A stretch of 6,821 bases of DNA from Bacteroidota bacterium (lineage in GTDB: Bacteria; Bacteroidota; Bacteroidia; NS11-12g; UBA955), in contig CANHGC010000084.1 in NCBI GenBank assembly GCA_947460045.1, positions 1-6,821 of the forward strand. Reading direction: 5' to 3'. The notes under the pieces were generated by a model. That model was not told the DNA's origin, searched no databases, and saw only the letters and a list, made by a program, of their open reading frames with translations. Position numbers and translations under genes: made by a program. Shown here in pieces: positions 5,057 through 6,821 of this stretch (position 1 is the stretch's first letter; each line of letters begins with the position of its first letter).

Positions 5057-6625
5057 ATGATGTTGAACCGAACGACAGGCGTTTCGATACTTCAGCATCC
5101 GATTTTCTTGGCGATTTTATTTTTTTTCTTGGCGATGGGCATCAACCTCATCGGCATCGATTTGTTGAGCTTAACCTCCGACGAGTGCTTCAGCATCTAC
5201 CATGCCCAGATGTCGCCCCGCCTCATCTACCACCACCTTTCAACCGGAAACAACCCGCCATTACACGAATGGATTTTGCATTACTGGATGGGTTGGTTTG
5301 GCGACAGTGCTTTTTCTGTACGATTGCCTTCGGCGATTTTCAGCAGCCTAACAACGGCTTTGATTTTCATTTTGGGGACGCAAATTTCTGCAGGGAATGA
5401 AAAACTCGAGAAAGCGACTGGGAACACCAGCATTGGAGGGATAGCTGCGCTGCTATTTTTGGCGAGCAATTACACAACTTTTTTGGCCCATGAAGCGAGA
5501 ACCTACAACCTCACTTTGTTTCTGGGTGTATTGAGCACAATCTGTTTTGTTACGGCGATTCGATCGGGAAAAACGAAGCATTTTCTTGTTTACGGATTAA
5601 TTGGCGGACTCTTGTGTTTGTCGCACTTCTTTGGCATTTGGATTTTGTTGGCCCAGGGCAGTTTTTGGTTGAAAACAAATTGGAGAAACCCAAATGCATT
5701 GAAGAAAATGGGTTGGGCCGTGTTGGGTTTCGGCATTGCGTTTGGCTGGTATGTTCCCAATTTGTGGTATCGATTTGTGGATAGCGCGTCCCAGGGCACC
5801 TGGGTAAACCCAGCGCCCTGGGACGCACCCTATTTCACCCTTTGGAAATACTTAAACACACCCATTGCAACCATCATTGCGGCCCTCTTGCTGTTATACC
5901 TCACCATCAACCTCGCGGCCAAGAAATCCATCGCCCAAAAACAAAACGCCCAACTCATTTTATGGCTTTTTGCACTCCCCTTTTTCGGACAGTGGCTTTT
6001 GAGTTTAGACCATCCATTTTCTATCCCGATGTTCACCGAGCGATACGCCTCCATCGCACTGCCCTTTTTGTGCTTGATTTTGGCGATGGCCCTGTCTGGG
6101 TTGCGTGAACAGTACAACCAAGGGGTATACCGCTTTGCACTCGCTCTTTTCTTCTCCACCTTACTCTCAGGAAAGATCTTCACCCCGGCCAACCAAGCAT
6201 GCGCCAGAGAAGCCTTACAAACTGCAAAAGTTAGCCTGGGTGCGAACTGGGGGAATCCCATCATATTAGAACCCTATCATTCTGCATTTCAACTATTGTA
6301 TTATTTGGATCATCGGCGATTCCAGCAGTACCACCCCGAGATTGTTTATCCGCACTTGGCCAACCAACTACAGCAAAGCAATGTATGGATTTTAAAGACC
6401 AATAAAACACTGGACAGCACAGGGCTATCGAACAACAACACCCTCGCCTACCTGCGTGTTGGCACTGTAAAATCAGCCCATACGATACAAATCGAACAGC
6501 AATTGGAAAAATTGACGGCTACCGGGGGTAGCATTAAGAGCAGTACGATTCAAATTCCAAAGCGACTTTGGGGCACAACCGAAATCAGTTCAGAAGCCGA
6601 ATTTTGGCTCATTGAGAGAAAATAA
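5057..6625 (+). CDS. Membrane glycosyltransferase, GT39/PMT_2 type (GT-C fold)
   Basis: Integral membrane protein of 522 residues, predicted to transfer a sugar from a polyprenyl-phosphate donor to a protein, lipid or glycan on the periplasmic side. Seen: first membrane helix about 15-36; then LTSDECFSIYHAQ with the D42-E43 pair typical of GT-C catalytic loops; GNNPPLHEWILHYWMGWFGDS (64-84) and VRLPSAIFSSLTTALIFILG (88-107), both classic for PMT_2/ArnT-like enzymes; HEARTYNL (145-152). Further helices lie at about 126-143, 150-168, 175-203, 217-237, 266-287, 298-316, 329-347 and 357-373, roughly ten in all. A soluble tail of about 145 residues (378-522) follows, probably periplasmic. Acceptor unknown: lipid A-type, glycan and protein O-mannosylation roles are all possible. 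The start is ATG 5057 or the adjacent ATG 5060, 9 bases after the GT2 stop, so translation is likely coupled. A long hairpin lies in codons 244-257. Confidence 0.88.
   Translation: MMLNRTTGVSILQHPIFLAILFFFLAMGINLIGIDLLSLTSDECFSIYHAQMSPRLIYHHLSTGNNPPLHEWILHYWMGWFGDSAFSVRLPSAIFSSLTTALIFILGTQISAGNEKLEKATGNTSIGGIAALLFLASNYTTFLAHEARTYNLTLFLGVLSTICFVTAIRSGKTKHFLVYGLIGGLLCLSHFFGIWILLAQGSFWLKTNWRNPNALKKMGWAVLGFGIAFGWYVPNLWYRFVDSASQGTWVNPAPWDAPYFTLWKYLNTPIATIIAALLLLYLTINLAAKKSIAQKQNAQLILWLFALPFFGQWLLSLDHPFSIPMFTERYASIALPFLCLILAMALSGLREQYNQGVYRFALALFFSTLLSGKIFTPANQACAREALQTAKVSLGANWGNPIILEPYHSAFQLLYYLDHRRFQQYHPEIVYPHLANQLQQSNVWILKTNKTLDSTGLSNNNTLAYLRVGTVKSAHTIQIEQQLEKLTATGGSIKSSTIQIPKRLWGTTEISSEAEFWLIERK
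5786..5826. repeat. Perfect 12-bp inverted repeat with nested inner stem inside the GT39 gene
   Basis: Outer arms GCGTCCCAGGGC (5786-5797) and GCCCTGGGACGC (5815-5826) pair perfectly over 12 bp. Inside, TGGGT (5801-5805) and ACCCA (5808-5812) can form a second stem, leaving ACC/GC as an internal loop. It covers residues 244-257 (ASQGTWVNPAPWDA), in the loop after the sixth predicted membrane helix. No T-run follows, so it is not an intrinsic terminator. Part of the left arm, CCCAGGGCA, also occurs at 5652-5660. Confidence 0.95.
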
Positions 6626-6636
6626 CCGTATATTTG
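6603..6636 (+). promoter_or_regulatory. Probable promoter of the corA-like gene
   Basis: TATATTTG (6629-6636) fully matches TAnnTTTG. TTTG at 6603-6606 is a possible -33 element, with a rather long 22-base spacer, still inside the last codons of the GT39 gene. Transcription would begin near 6642, giving a leader of about 43 bases before the ATG at 6685. I see no hairpin or Mg2+-sensor structure in that leader. Confidence 0.45.
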
Positions 6637-6684
6637 CACCACTTTTCCAAATGGAAGGCGAACCCCGAAGTATAATCCAGAACC

Positions 6685-6821
6685 ATGATGCGCGTATACT
6701 ATCAGCGTCAAACCCGTGTGCAGAAAGTGCAAACGCTGTCTCAATTAGAGACATTGGAGGGATTGATATGGATCGACCTTCAAAACCCTTCCGCGGCTGA
6801 AATCGCCGATGTAGAAGCAAA
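6685..6821 (+). CDS. corA: CorA-family Mg2+/Co2+ transporter, first 45 codons, truncated by the window edge
   Basis: Only the start is visible: MMRVYY, then VQTLSQLETLEGLIWIDLQNPSAAEIADVEA. The combination of a short basic first strand, a 'SLxxLexLegLIWIDLQNP' segment and an acidic helix start is the usual N-terminus of the cytoplasmic domain in CorA-like transporters of Bacteroidota. The membrane helices and GMN selectivity motif lie beyond the window, so the family call rests on the N-terminus alone. ATG 6685 or the adjacent ATG 6688 can start it; upstream in-frame sequence adds no family residues, and the ATG at 6651 is in another frame. It has its own promoter-like motif at 6629-6636 and lies 59 bases after the GT39 stop, so it is probably a separate unit. 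CorA proteins carry Mg2+ and other divalent cations across the inner membrane. Confidence 0.75.
   Translation, partial: MMRVYYQRQTRVQKVQTLSQLETLEGLIWIDLQNPSAAEIADVEA

Noticed and set aside
6612..6800. Open frame of 62 codons starting in the GT39-corA gap
   Set aside because: It overlaps the better-supported CorA N-terminus in another frame and its sequence looks like out-of-frame translation.

Overview
The window looks like chromosomal DNA of a member of the Bacteroidota, most likely near the Flavobacteriia. This is an inference from three things: the style of the proteins (a HisRS and a CorA N-terminus of Bacteroidota type), the absence of clear Shine-Dalgarno sequences, and several intergenic matches to the Bacteroidota sigma factor -7 element TAnnTTTG. 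The DNA is densely packed. It holds eight protein genes, two of them cut by the window edges, and no gap between genes exceeds about 100 bases. I see no tRNA, rRNA, mobile element or CRISPR array.

Layout. Bases 1-943 (minus) hold the N-terminal two thirds of a histidine ammonia-lyase (hutH). Bases 984-2366 (minus) hold complete histidyl-tRNA synthetase (hisS), directly upstream of hutH with a 40-base gap, so the two are probably cotranscribed. Divergent from hisS, across a 100-base intergenic region, lies a small secreted TlpA/ResA-type thioredoxin (2467-2970, plus). It converges, with only 11 bases between stop codons, on a pirin-family cupin (2982-3689, minus). Next comes a GmhB-type HAD phosphatase (about 3765-4265, minus). 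Divergent from it, over fewer than 50 bases, starts a two-gene plus-strand unit: a polyprenol-phosphate mannose synthase-like GT2 enzyme (4313-5047) and, 9 bases later, a multi-membrane-spanning GT39/PMT-type glycosyltransferase (5057-6625). The window ends in the first 45 codons of a CorA-type divalent cation transporter (6685-6821, plus).

Function. The GT2/GT-C pair is the clearest working unit. The first enzyme would load a sugar, probably mannose, onto a polyprenyl phosphate on the cytoplasmic side, and the second would use that lipid-linked sugar on the periplasmic side. The neighbouring heptose-bisphosphate phosphatase fits an envelope-glycan neighbourhood. The hisS-hutH pair puts use of histidine for translation and its breakdown next to each other.

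Most unusual: two long inverted repeats lie inside coding sequence. One is a perfect 13-bp stem with a 3-base loop in hutH, exactly over the conserved active-site HAAGVG stretch. The other is a perfect 12-bp stem with a nested inner stem in the GT39 gene, coinciding with a sharp switch in G-versus-C strand bias. Neither looks like a terminator. Promoter-like motifs also sit unusually close to several start codons, hinting at leaderless or very short-leader transcripts.
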